Shown here one piece after another: positions 6,389-12,445 of a stretch of 13,953 bases of DNA. A model generated the notes under the pieces. It was not told where the DNA came from. It searched no databases and was given only the letters and a program-made list of their open reading frames with translations. This stretch comes from Caryophanales bacterium UBA6331. Lineage in GTDB: Bacteria > Bacillota_I > Bacilli_A > RF39 > UBA660. Made by a program: the position numbers and the translations under genes. The stretch's first letter is position 1; each line of letters opens with the position of its first letter. Where the stretch lies: the NCBI GenBank assembly GCA_002438065.1, contig DJSP01000091.1:1-13953 (forward strand), given 5' to 3'.

Positions 6389-6404
6389 AAGGCTGAGTAG
6401 TAAC
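6389..6404. repeat. IS66-type right terminal inverted repeat
   Basis: AAGGCTGAGTAGTAAC reads inward as GTTACTACTCAGCCTT and matches the left end at 4578-4592. Confidence 0.8.
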
Positions 6405-6412
6405 AAAAATAT
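6405..6412. repeat. Target-site duplication, right copy (AAAAATAT)
   Basis: Exact copy of 4570-4577, directly outside the right IS end. Confidence 0.85.
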
Positions 6413-6444
6413 TGTAATTATACAAAAAGTTTACATTTTATAAA

Positions 6445-6473
6445 TTGATATGTCATAAAAAATATGATAAAGT
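6445..6473 (+). promoter_or_regulatory. Possible promoter of the three-gene operon
   Basis: TTGATA (6445-6450), a 17-base spacer, and TAAAGT (6468-6473) preceded by TGA form a moderate -35 / extended -10 pair upstream of the ATG at 6493. The -10 match is only 4 of 6. It lies outside the IS, about 33 bases beyond the right target duplication. Confidence 0.4.
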
Positions 6474-6492
6474 TTAAATAGTAGGTGTTGAT

Positions 6493-7299
6493 ATGAATAT
6501 ATTAGAAAAATTTAGTAATTTATTATCAAGCAATAATGGTATTAAAACTGAAATAATTAATAATATATGTAGTAAATATAGTATAAATTTTCCTTTTAGT
6601 ATGGATGATTTTCTTAAAATTGATAGATTAGATATTAGTGATATATTGAAAGAATACGATTATGATAATTATAATGAATTATTAGATGCTTTTAATATGA
6701 ATATGACTGTTATTAAAATGTATAATAGTAATCCATCTAGTATGTTTTTTAAAGAGAAATATGAACAAGCAATTCTTTATATAAATAATTTAGTTATTAA
6801 TATTAATGCTTATTTTTCTAAGATAAATAATGATATATCTAATGATATAAAAGATAAATATAATAAAATTATAACTAAAGATGGAATAAATGATACAATT
6901 GCTAATTTAGATGAGTTGGATTCTTTACTAGATTCTTTAAATATTACTTTGTATGAAAAAGGAAAAATTAAACAAGAAGTTGGTAAGTCAAATGTGAGAC
7001 TGGCAATTAATGGTAAAAAGATAAGTGAAGAAGATAAAAAATTATTTGAAAAGATAGAACAAATAATTAAAGATGAATCTAACTTAATAAGTAATGTTTC
7101 AAAAGATATGATAGAGGATTATATAAATGGTAATTTAGAGGAAGATAATCCTGATTTAAGAATGGTTACATTAATTACGGGAATGTATAGTGAAATGAAT
7201 AAGGCTAAAAATAATTTAGGAAATAGTTCATTATATAACTCAAGTATTAATCTTATAGATGAATATATTAATGCTTATGAAAAATTAAAAGAAGAATAA
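6493..7299 (+). CDS. Hypothetical 268-residue helical protein
   Basis: I do not recognise this protein. It is predicted almost entirely helical and rich in Asn, Asp, Ile and Lys. There is no signal peptide, membrane helix, Cys/His metal site or nucleotide-binding motif. Residues about 85-165 look like helical bundle material, and about 180-200 (KKISEEDKKLFEKIEQIIKDE) could form a short coiled coil. The ATG has an AGGTGTTGAT site (6483-6492) directly upstream. It is the first gene of an operon with the 622- and 97-residue genes: the second gene starts 30 bases after its stop, with AAAGGGGA in front and no terminator between. The helical character fits a scaffold or partner protein for the larger second gene, but this is inference. 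Confidence 0.75.
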   Translation: MNILEKFSNLLSSNNGIKTEIINNICSKYSINFPFSMDDFLKIDRLDISDILKEYDYDNYNELLDAFNMNMTVIKMYNSNPSSMFFKEKYEQAILYINNLVININAYFSKINNDISNDIKDKYNKIITKDGINDTIANLDELDSLLDSLNITLYEKGKIKQEVGKSNVRLAINGKKISEEDKKLFEKIEQIIKDESNLISNVSKDMIEDYINGNLEEDNPDLRMVTLITGMYSEMNKAKNNLGNSSLYNSSINLIDEYINAYEKLKEE

Positions 7300-7329
7300 A
7301 AAGTAAATTGAATAGAAAGGGGAACATAT

Positions 7330-9198
7330 ATGAGTGAGAAAGAATTTATTATTTCATTATGTAATAAATATATAGAAGATTCAGATAATAATGATAGTAA
7401 TAAAAATATATCTTATTTTAAGGATGTGTTGCATCAAATTAATGAAAATTTTTCTTATGTGTATGAATTTATAATAGGTATAAGTGAAAATTTAATTTTG
7501 GAATTGTTTAAAGAAGATGGTGAAGATAAAAAAGACTTTATATTGGGTTTTAATGATTTAAAGAGTAAGATTATGTCTTTTAATGGTGATAATTCAAGTA
7601 TTAAGTTAACTGATGATGAAAATGAAATAATAGATAGATTTAAAGAATTAATTGTTAGATATGTTAATTCAGGCAGTAACGATTTAGATGATGTTAAGGA
7701 TTTTATTTTAAGATTAAATAATAATTCAAGTTTATTAGAAAGCGATTATGACTTAGTTGAAAAATTAATATATTTGTATGAAAAAGATAGTACAGATGCT
7801 TTATTTGAAGAGGCTATGGATTATTTAAATAGATATAATATTTCTTTAATTAGAAAGTTTAGTAAGAAAGCAAAGACTCCGGTTAAATATACTAAAGTTG
7901 GAGATTCTAATGCAAAAATTATGGAAGATATTGCAGATAAGGTTAATGAAATTGCTGAAAGTAGTGGAGTAAATCCATTTGAAAATATGGTTAGTTTTGA
8001 ATATGTTCCTAAAGAAAGATCTAGAGTTAATCGTAAGAAAAAAATTGACAAGTTAATAGAAACCAAAACAGTAGATTTTAATAGTTTATTTAGAAAATAT
8101 AATTTTAATTATGACGAATTACATACTAATTATAAAAATAAATTAAATGGTTGTAATGAGGTAGAGAAGCTTGAATCATTTTTAGAATATTTAAAAGATA
8201 ATACTAATTTGAGTAGTATTAATAATAATGGACGTATTTTAGGACTTCTTTTAACAGAATCTTGCAAAGAAAATTTTGAAGGTGTTAATAATATTTTGAT
8301 AAACGATTATAATTTTAGCACGGAAGATTTAGATGATGTATTAAAAAGACTTACTGCTATTTATTTAGATGGTGGACTGGATAATTTTAAGAAAAACGCT
8401 GAATTGTTATTATCTTGTGGTGTAAAAGAAATAAATAAAATGGTTATAAATAATATTATGTTTTTTAATAATGGTTACGAAGATAATTATAAAAATTATG
8501 TAATTCTTAAGGAGATGGGAATTAACGCTGATGCTATTTTAAGAGATGCTTTAAATGTATTTATTCCCGATTTTGATTTGTTATGTAAAAATATAAAAGT
8601 GCTAGATTCTTATGGCTTTGATTTAAGAGATGAAGAGGATTTTAAGAGTTTTAGCGTATTATTAATTTTAGATTTAGCTAAAGCAATTGATATGTTTATA
8701 GAAATGGGATATAGTGAGTATATTCATGATAAACCAGAATTAACACTTCGAAATATTAAATCTTTAATTATTAAAAGAATCTTGTTTGCTTATAAAAATG
8801 GTTTAGAAATGTGGGATAATTATAATGAAAATTGTCCTTATAAAAAAAATGATAAGTATGAAGAAATGATTAAAAATAAGGGTGTTCTTGATGAAAAAGA
8901 AATAGATTTATTAATAAAAGAATATCCTATTTTGTCTTTACTTGATTCGGGTATGCGTATTACAACGTTTAATGATCCTTATTTTGGAAGTATTAGAAGA
9001 AAAACAGAGCTTGTTTTTGATAATAGGATTGTTTCAAGAATTAAAACATATAGTATATTTAAATGTTTAACAATAAATGGAGTTAATGAGAAGAAAGCTT
9101 TACTTTATGCTTTATCTTATAATATGGATATAAATGCGGCGGAGTATGAAAGCCTTAAAAAGGTTGTTTATAGAGATAATGAGGTTAGTACATTATGA
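7330..9198 (+). CDS. Hypothetical 622-residue protein with mTERF-like helical repeats
   Basis: There is no confident family match. The N-terminal half (1-230) is acidic and helical. A basic patch SRVNRKKKIDK (231-241) precedes the second half. Residues about 350-495 hold at least five repeats of the form x-x-N-x-x-L-L-x-x-x-G-hydrophobic: FKKNAELLLSCGV (353-365), YKNYVILKEMGI (387-398), LCKNIKVLDSYGF (418-430), LAKAIDMFIEMGY (449-461) and IIKRILFAYKNGL (480-492). This spacing resembles the paired-helix repeats of mTERF-type nucleic-acid-binding proteins, which would form a superhelix. The last 80 residues include GMRITTFNDPYFGSIRRKTE, possibly a separate small domain. The ATG has AAAGGGGA 7-14 bases upstream. 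The stop (TGA) overlaps the next gene's ATG as ATGA. The repeat reading is mine and needs a profile search. Confidence 0.75.
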   Translation: MSEKEFIISLCNKYIEDSDNNDSNKNISYFKDVLHQINENFSYVYEFIIGISENLILELFKEDGEDKKDFILGFNDLKSKIMSFNGDNSSIKLTDDENEIIDRFKELIVRYVNSGSNDLDDVKDFILRLNNNSSLLESDYDLVEKLIYLYEKDSTDALFEEAMDYLNRYNISLIRKFSKKAKTPVKYTKVGDSNAKIMEDIADKVNEIAESSGVNPFENMVSFEYVPKERSRVNRKKKIDKLIETKTVDFNSLFRKYNFNYDELHTNYKNKLNGCNEVEKLESFLEYLKDNTNLSSINNNGRILGLLLTESCKENFEGVNNILINDYNFSTEDLDDVLKRLTAIYLDGGLDNFKKNAELLLSCGVKEINKMVINNIMFFNNGYEDNYKNYVILKEMGINADAILRDALNVFIPDFDLLCKNIKVLDSYGFDLRDEEDFKSFSVLLILDLAKAIDMFIEMGYSEYIHDKPELTLRNIKSLIIKRILFAYKNGLEMWDNYNENCPYKKNDKYEEMIKNKGVLDEKEIDLLIKEYPILSLLDSGMRITTFNDPYFGSIRRKTELVFDNRIVSRIKTYSIFKCLTINGVNEKKALLYALSYNMDINAAEYESLKKVVYRDNEVSTL

Positions 9199-9488
9199 TA
9201 GATTATTTAGAAGAATATATTACTTTAGAAGAATTAAAAGCTGTAAAATATAATTTTAATAGTCAAGATAATAAGAATTTTAATTATTATGAGCAAAATA
9301 TTAAAGAAGTGCTAGATTATTTGAAGAGTATTGGAGTAGTTAACTTTAAGGATATTTTGTTATATAGAAAAGATATTTGTTTAAAAAATTTAGATATTCT
9401 TAAGGAGGAAGTTAATAAGATAAATAAAAATTTAATTGTTTATTTGTTTAATAATGATATATCTAATTTGATAAATTTAAATATTTAA
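9195..9488 (+). CDS. Hypothetical 97-residue protein, coupled to the 622-residue gene
   Basis: I do not recognise this protein. It is a small helical, Lys/Asn/Leu-rich protein with no membrane segment or known motif. The central part (YYEQNIKEVLDYLKSIGVVN, about 36-55, followed by FKDILLYRKDICLKNLDILK) has the same helix - xxLxxxGhydrophobic - helix look as the repeats in the preceding protein (YLKSIGV, followed by an FKDILLYRKDI helix). It could therefore be an additional repeat unit or a detached C-terminal piece of it. The ATG overlaps the upstream TGA (ATGA) and a GAGG lies 11 bases before it, indicating translational coupling. It ends about 8 bases before the CIRCE element of the next gene. 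Confidence 0.7.
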   Translation: MIDYLEEYITLEELKAVKYNFNSQDNKNFNYYEQNIKEVLDYLKSIGVVNFKDILLYRKDICLKNLDILKEEVNKINKNLIVYLFNNDISNLINLNI

Positions 9489-9495
9489 AAATATT

Positions 9496-9522
9496 TTAGC
9501 ACTTTTGCTTGACAAGTGCTAA
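9496..9522 (+). promoter_or_regulatory. CIRCE element (HrcA operator)
   Basis: TTAGCACTT (9496-9504), a 9-base spacer and AAGTGCTAA (9514-9522) form a perfect inverted repeat. The CIRCE consensus is TTAGCACTC-N9-GAGTGCTAA. Both half-sites carry the same compensating change at the ninth base, so symmetry is kept. HrcA binding would repress transcription at normal temperature and release it on heat shock. Confidence 0.92.
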
Positions 9523-9537
9523 ATAGAGTGGTATAAC
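9509..9537 (+). promoter_or_regulatory. Promoter of hsp20, overlapping CIRCE
   Basis: TTGACA (9509-9514) and TATAAC (9532-9537) are separated by exactly 17 bases. The -35 box lies in the CIRCE spacer and right half-site, so bound HrcA would block RNA polymerase directly. Confidence 0.8.
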
Positions 9538-9567
9538 TATAATTGTGAAAGGAAGAGTGATTAGATT

Positions 9568-9960
9568 ATGAATATAATCCCAAGAAGTTTTTTCTTCGAT
9601 GATGATTTAGATGATTTCTTTAAACCAGTTGTAAGAAAAAATGATGTTAAATGTGATATTTATGAGGAGGATGGTATGTACCATGTTGAAATGGATGTAC
9701 CAGGATATGACAAAAAAGATATTAAATTAGAAGTTAAAGATGGTTATTTAACTGTTAGTGCTTCTAAGGAAAAAGAAGAAAAGGAATCAAAGAAGAATTA
9801 CATTAGAAAAGAAAGAACATATGGTTCATTTAGTAGATCTTTTGCTTTAGGTGATGTTGATATTGATAAGATAGATGCTAAATTTGAAAATGGTATCTTA
9901 AATATTACCGTTCCTAAAGAAGAAAAAGCTGAAACTAAGAAAACAATTGAAATTAAATAA
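9568..9960 (+). CDS. Small heat-shock protein (Hsp20/alpha-crystallin)
   Basis: This is a 130-residue ATP-independent holdase that binds unfolding proteins in the cytosol and hands them to DnaK/ClpB-type chaperones. The alpha-crystallin domain covers about 26-118. It includes YHVEMDVPGYDKKDIKLEVKD (38-58), a lysine/glutamate-rich loop (66-80), YGSFSRSFALGDVDIDKIDAKF (85-106) and the diagnostic ENGILNITVPK (107-117). A short N-terminal arm MNIIPRSFFFDDDLDDFF and a short Lys/Glu-rich tail ending IEIK, with an I-x-I-type motif for oligomerisation, flank it. The length fits the family. GAGTGAT 6-12 bases before the ATG is the likely ribosome site. Regulation is by CIRCE (9496-9522), and a strong terminator follows at 9966-9989, so it is a single-gene unit. 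Confidence 0.95.
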   Translation: MNIIPRSFFFDDDLDDFFKPVVRKNDVKCDIYEEDGMYHVEMDVPGYDKKDIKLEVKDGYLTVSASKEKEEKESKKNYIRKERTYGSFSRSFALGDVDIDKIDAKFENGILNITVPKEEKAETKKTIEIK

Positions 9961-9965
9961 TTACG

Positions 9966-9989
9966 AAAGTGCTCGAAAGAGTGCTTTTT
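9966..9989 (+). terminator. Intrinsic terminator of hsp20
   Basis: AAAGTGCTC (9966-9974) and GAGTGCTTT (9979-9987) form a nine-pair stem (two G-U wobbles) closed by a GAAA tetraloop and followed by a T-run to 9989. Confidence 0.8.
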
Positions 9990-10013
9990 CTTTATTAAAA
10001 TATAAAAATAAGG

Positions 10014-10043
10014 TTGTACCAAATTGTTTTAATGTGATATATT
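10014..10043 (+). promoter_or_regulatory. Probable promoter of tRNA-Glu
   Basis: TTGTAC (10014-10019), an 18-base spacer and TATATT (10038-10043), preceded by TGA as an extended -10. The tRNA starts 19 bases beyond the -10 box. Confidence 0.5.
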
Positions 10044-10062
10044 AGTATTGTTAAATTTATTT

Positions 10063-10138
10063 GGCCTGTTGGTGAAATGGTTAACACATAGCCCTCTCAA
10101 GGCTACATTTATGGGTTCGAACCCCATACAGGTCACCA
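10063..10138 (+). tRNA. tRNA-Glu, anticodon CTC
   Basis: The 76-base gene folds into a full cloverleaf. Acceptor GGCCTGT (10063-10069) pairs with ACAGGTC, with encoded ACCA at the end. The D stem is GTG/CAC. The anticodon stem TAGCC/GGCTA encloses the loop CTCTCAA (10094-10100), giving anticodon CTC at 10096-10098. The T arm is ATGGG-TTCGAAC-CCCAT. The overall layout, a GG start and a three-pair D stem, is like Bacillus tRNA-Glu. CTC reads GAG codons only by standard pairing; the main Glu tRNA in AT-rich genomes has TTC, so this is probably a supplementary species. Confidence 0.93.
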
Positions 10139-10154
10139 TTAAAATTGATAAATT

Positions 10155-10176
10155 GCCTTAAAATAAGGCTTTTTTT
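10155..10176 (+). terminator. Intrinsic terminator after tRNA-Glu
   Basis: GCCTTA (10155-10160) pairs with TAAGGC (10164-10169) around an AAA loop, followed by seven T residues. Confidence 0.85.
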
Positions 10177-10196
10177 AGTTTTTATAGTTTAAAATT

Positions 10197-10218
10197 CATG
10201 GTAATTTTCCATGGTTTT
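10197..10218 (+). terminator. Second hairpin with T-tract
   Basis: CATGG (10197-10201) pairs with CCATG (10209-10213) around a TAATTTT loop and is followed by GTTTTT. It is a possible back-up terminator behind the tRNA unit. Confidence 0.4.
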
Positions 10219-10251
10219 TACGCTCTGTGATTTTTTTTGCTTTTATTGTAT

Positions 10252-10276
10252 AAAAAAAGAAGAATTATCTTCTTTT
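10252..10276 (-). terminator. Terminator overlapping the stop of the 88-residue gene
   Basis: On the minus strand AAAAGAAGA (10276-10268) and TCTTCTTTT (10263-10255) form a nine-pair stem around a four-base loop that holds part of the TAA stop, followed by further T residues. Confidence 0.65.
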
Positions 10277-10531
10277 GAAATTCATAGTGTTTTCTTGGAT
10301 TAAAGTTAAATCGTTTGATTCTAATTCTTCTCTTGTTATTAATTTATCACTATGTCTTATAAAATGTTTTGATTGCTCAAAAATTAAATCATTTACTTCC
10401 ATTAACATTTTTGTTATTTCAGTTGTTCCAACAATTCCATCTCTATAAGCTTGTTTTAATTTACTTTCTAAATAATCTCTATAATCTAGACATGTTTTAA
10501 TAATTCTTTTTCTATATTCTGTTTCAGTCAT
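10265..10531 (-). CDS. Hypothetical 88-residue helical protein
   Basis: I do not recognise this protein. It is predicted all-helical and soluble. A basic first helix (YRKRIIKTCLDYRDYLESKL, about 6-25), a middle helix (TTEITKMLMEVNDLIFEQSK) and a C-terminal helix starting REELESND make a likely three-helix bundle, ending in a basic FKRR. There is one cysteine and no metal or nucleotide motif. The ATG has a full AAGGAGG site 9-15 bases upstream, which implies good translation. It is a single gene, read divergently from gltX across a 196-base gap, and has its own terminator overlapping the stop codon. Confidence 0.75.
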   Translation of the reverse strand: MTETEYRKRIIKTCLDYRDYLESKLKQAYRDGIVGTTEITKMLMEVNDLIFEQSKHFIRHSDKLITREELESNDLTLIQENTMNFKRR

Positions 10532-10597
10532 TTTAATATTCCTCCTTGATTTGATTATATAACATATAATTATATTAGTATCGTTTTAAGTGTTATT

Positions 10598-10614
10598 GTT
10601 TACATTATGTTTAC
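10598..10614. repeat. Two GTTTAC direct repeats, one helical turn apart
   Basis: GTTTAC at 10598-10603 and 10609-10614 have an 11-base period, in the divergent intergenic region between the 88-residue gene and gltX. The spacing places both on the same DNA face, as for a dimeric regulator. In this AT-rich DNA it could also be chance. Confidence 0.35.
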
Positions 10615-10668
10615 GTTACTTATATATATTTTTCGTTTATTTATTTTGTTAATTATAATTTTTGTGCC

Positions 10669-10697
10669 TTGATTATAGTATTTTTGTGTAATATAAT
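10669..10697 (+). promoter_or_regulatory. Promoter of gltX
   Basis: TTGATT (10669-10674), a 17-base spacer and a perfect TATAAT (10692-10697). The gltX ATG is at 10728 with AAGGAGG 9-15 bases before it. The leader is too short for a T-box riboswitch. Confidence 0.75.
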
Positions 10698-10727
10698 TAA
10701 CTTGTTTAATTAAGGAGGAATTGTATT

Positions 10728-12362
10728 ATGGATTATAAAAAACTTGCTGAATTATTATATCCTAATGTTAATTTAACTATTGAAGATTTAGAAAAAAGAT
10801 ATCCTAAAAGAAATTTAGATGAAAAAGCTGAAGTATGTAGATTTGCTCCAAGTCCAACCGGTAGAATGCATATGGGAAATTTATTTGCGTCATTTGTGCC
10901 AGAAAGATTTGCACATCAAACTAATGGTTTATTTATATTAAGAATTGAAGATACTGATGATAAGAGAGCTATTGATGATGGTGTTAATTTAATTATAAGT
11001 GATTTAAAAGAATATAATTATAGAGTCGATGAAGGACCTATTAATGGTGGGGAGTATGGCCCTTATATTCAAAGTCAAAGAAAAGAAATATATCATACAG
11101 TAGCTAAATATTTGGTTTCTATTGGAAGAGCTTATCCTTGTTTTTGTTCAGAGGATGATTTAAGTCATATGAGAGAAGAACAAGAAGCTTGTAAGGATAG
11201 AATTGGTTATTATGGAAAATATGCTAAGTGTCGTAATTTAAGTTATGATGAAGTAAAAGAACATATAGATAATGGTGATAAATGGGTACTTAGGTTAAAA
11301 TCTATGGGTGATTTTAATAAAAAATTTACTTTTAAAGATTTAATTAAGGGTACTATTGAATTACCTGAAAATGATTTAGATCAAGTATTAATTAAATCTG
11401 ATGGCGTTCCACCTTATGCTTTTGCTCATGTTTGTGATGATCATTTTATGAGAGTTACAACTGTTACAAGAGATGATTCTTATATTTCATCTGTACCATA
11501 TCATTTGGAATTATGGAAAGCTTGTGGATTTGATGCTCCTAAATTTGCTCATTTGTTACCTTTAAATAAAAAAGATGGGGATACTGTTAGAAAGCTTAGT
11601 AAAAGAAAAGATCCTGAAGCAGCTGTTGCTTTTTATCATGAAAGAGGAATTCCAGTTGAAGCTGTTAAATTATATTTTGCTACTTTATTAAATTCTAATT
11701 TTGATGGATGGTTTATGCAAAATCAAGATAAGAATTATAATGATTTTATGTTTACATTTAATAAGATGTGTACAAGCGGTGGATCATTATTTGATATTGA
11801 AAAATTAATTAATATATCTAAAAATTATTTAAGTAGATTAAGTGCAAAAGAAGTATTTGATAATTTAGATAATTGGTCTAAAGAATTTGATAAAGATTTT
11901 AATGAACTAATTAATAAATATAAAGAATATACAATTAATATATTAAATATTGAGAGAGAACAAAAGAAACCGAGAAAAGATTTTGCTTGTTATAGTGAAA
12001 TAAAAGATAATATTTGGTATATGTATGATGAATTATTTGATTCAAGTATGGTAAAATTTGAAGTTAAAAACATAGATGAAATTGGTGATATTTTAAACTC
12101 TTATGCTAATAAATACTATGATGAAAATGATTCGAAGGAAGAATGGTTTAATAAAATTAAATTATTATGTGATGAATTCGGCTATGTAACTGATATGAAA
12201 GCATATAAAGAAAATCCAGATGCATATAAGGGAAGTATAGCCGATATATCAAATATTATAAGAGTAGCGTTAACTACTAAAACCACAACTCCTGATTTAT
12301 ATGAAATAATGAAATTATTAGGTAAAGATAGAGTTATGAAGAGATTAAACAATCTAAAATAG
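10728..12362 (+). CDS. gltX: Glutamyl-tRNA synthetase, large clostridial type
   Basis: This cytosolic class I synthetase charges tRNA-Glu with glutamate. The 544-residue chain has an N-terminal extension of about 36 residues (including RYPKRNL) seen in the longer Firmicute GltX group. The Rossmann core follows: FAPSPTGRMHMGN (39-51, the HIGH-type site), LRIEDTD (71-77), a cysteine-bearing insert with YPCFC (136-140) and YAKCRNL (165-171), FKDLIKGTIELPENDLDQVLIKS, and KLSKRKDPEAA (289-299, the KMSKS-type loop). The rest (about 340-544) is the helical anticodon-binding part. In the VIRGDE/WLSS region usually found in this group it reads VTRDDSYISS (246-255), a local departure. A strong AAGGAGG, a TTGATT/TATAAT promoter and a terminator at 12348-12372 make it a single-gene unit. 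A tRNA-Glu lies about 590 bases upstream. Confidence 0.95.
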   Translation: MDYKKLAELLYPNVNLTIEDLEKRYPKRNLDEKAEVCRFAPSPTGRMHMGNLFASFVPERFAHQTNGLFILRIEDTDDKRAIDDGVNLIISDLKEYNYRVDEGPINGGEYGPYIQSQRKEIYHTVAKYLVSIGRAYPCFCSEDDLSHMREEQEACKDRIGYYGKYAKCRNLSYDEVKEHIDNGDKWVLRLKSMGDFNKKFTFKDLIKGTIELPENDLDQVLIKSDGVPPYAFAHVCDDHFMRVTTVTRDDSYISSVPYHLELWKACGFDAPKFAHLLPLNKKDGDTVRKLSKRKDPEAAVAFYHERGIPVEAVKLYFATLLNSNFDGWFMQNQDKNYNDFMFTFNKMCTSGGSLFDIEKLINISKNYLSRLSAKEVFDNLDNWSKEFDKDFNELINKYKEYTINILNIEREQKKPRKDFACYSEIKDNIWYMYDELFDSSMVKFEVKNIDEIGDILNSYANKYYDENDSKEEWFNKIKLLCDEFGYVTDMKAYKENPDAYKGSIADISNIIRVALTTKTTTPDLYEIMKLLGKDRVMKRLNNLK

Positions 12363-12372
12363 GTTGTTTTTC
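12348..12372 (+). terminator. Intrinsic terminator of gltX
   Basis: AACAATCT (12348-12355) pairs with AGGTTGTT (12361-12368), with one G-U pair and an AAAAT loop, followed by a T-run. The stem overlaps the stop codon of gltX. Confidence 0.75.
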
Positions 12373-12383
12373 TTTTGTTTAAC

Positions 12384-12421
12384 AGTGAACAAAAATGTTT
12401 GCTTTTGTAAAATTGTTCACT
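12384..12421. repeat. AGTGAACAA palindrome upstream of the ATPase gene
   Basis: AGTGAACAA (12384-12392) and TTGTTCACT (12413-12421) are perfect inverse complements 20 bases apart. The right arm ends on the first base of the -10 box, so the site may be an operator. The same nine-base arms occur again behind the gene at 13643-13680. Confidence 0.75.
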
Positions 12422-12426
12422 ATAAT
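12399..12426 (+). promoter_or_regulatory. Promoter of the ATPase gene
   Basis: TTGCTT (12399-12404), a 16-base spacer and TATAAT (12421-12426), lying inside and beside the AGTGAACAA palindrome. The ribosome site AGGTGAT (12433-12439) comes 6 bases before ATG 12446. Confidence 0.6.
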
Positions 12427-12445
12427 GTAATTAGGTGATGCATTT

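Larger units (their letters stand above)
4578..6404 (-). mobile_element. IS66-family insertion sequence, single ORF, inactivated
   Basis: This 1827-bp element is bounded by matching ends. The left end is GTTCTACTCAGCCTT (4578-4592) and the right end, read inward, is GTTACTACTCAGCCTT (6404-6389). They share a perfect 12-bp CTACTCAGCCTT, with one extra A in the right copy. Both sides are flanked by AAAAATAT, an 8-bp target duplication. Inside is one minus-strand transposase gene broken by three frameshifts. There is no tnpA or tnpB accessory gene, so it resembles the one-gene IS66 subgroup. It sits between two divergently transcribed operons and disrupts neither reading frame. Transcription-blocking hairpins lie near both ends (4596-4628 and 6283-6331). 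Confidence 0.88.

Noticed and set aside
7821..8066. Minus-strand 81-codon frame within the 622-residue gene
   Set aside because: Antisense shadow without its own start signals.
9479..9497. AT-only palindromes (two AAATATTT copies) as a terminator of the three-gene operon
   Set aside because: Stems made only of A and T are too weak to call and arise easily in this composition.
9798..10022. Minus-strand 74-codon frame over the end of hsp20
   Set aside because: It would read through the hsp20 terminator and the gene's conserved region; no start signals.
10532..10727. T-box riboswitch upstream of gltX
   Set aside because: The leader after the TATAAT at 10692-10697 is only about 25 bases, with no T-box core or terminator.
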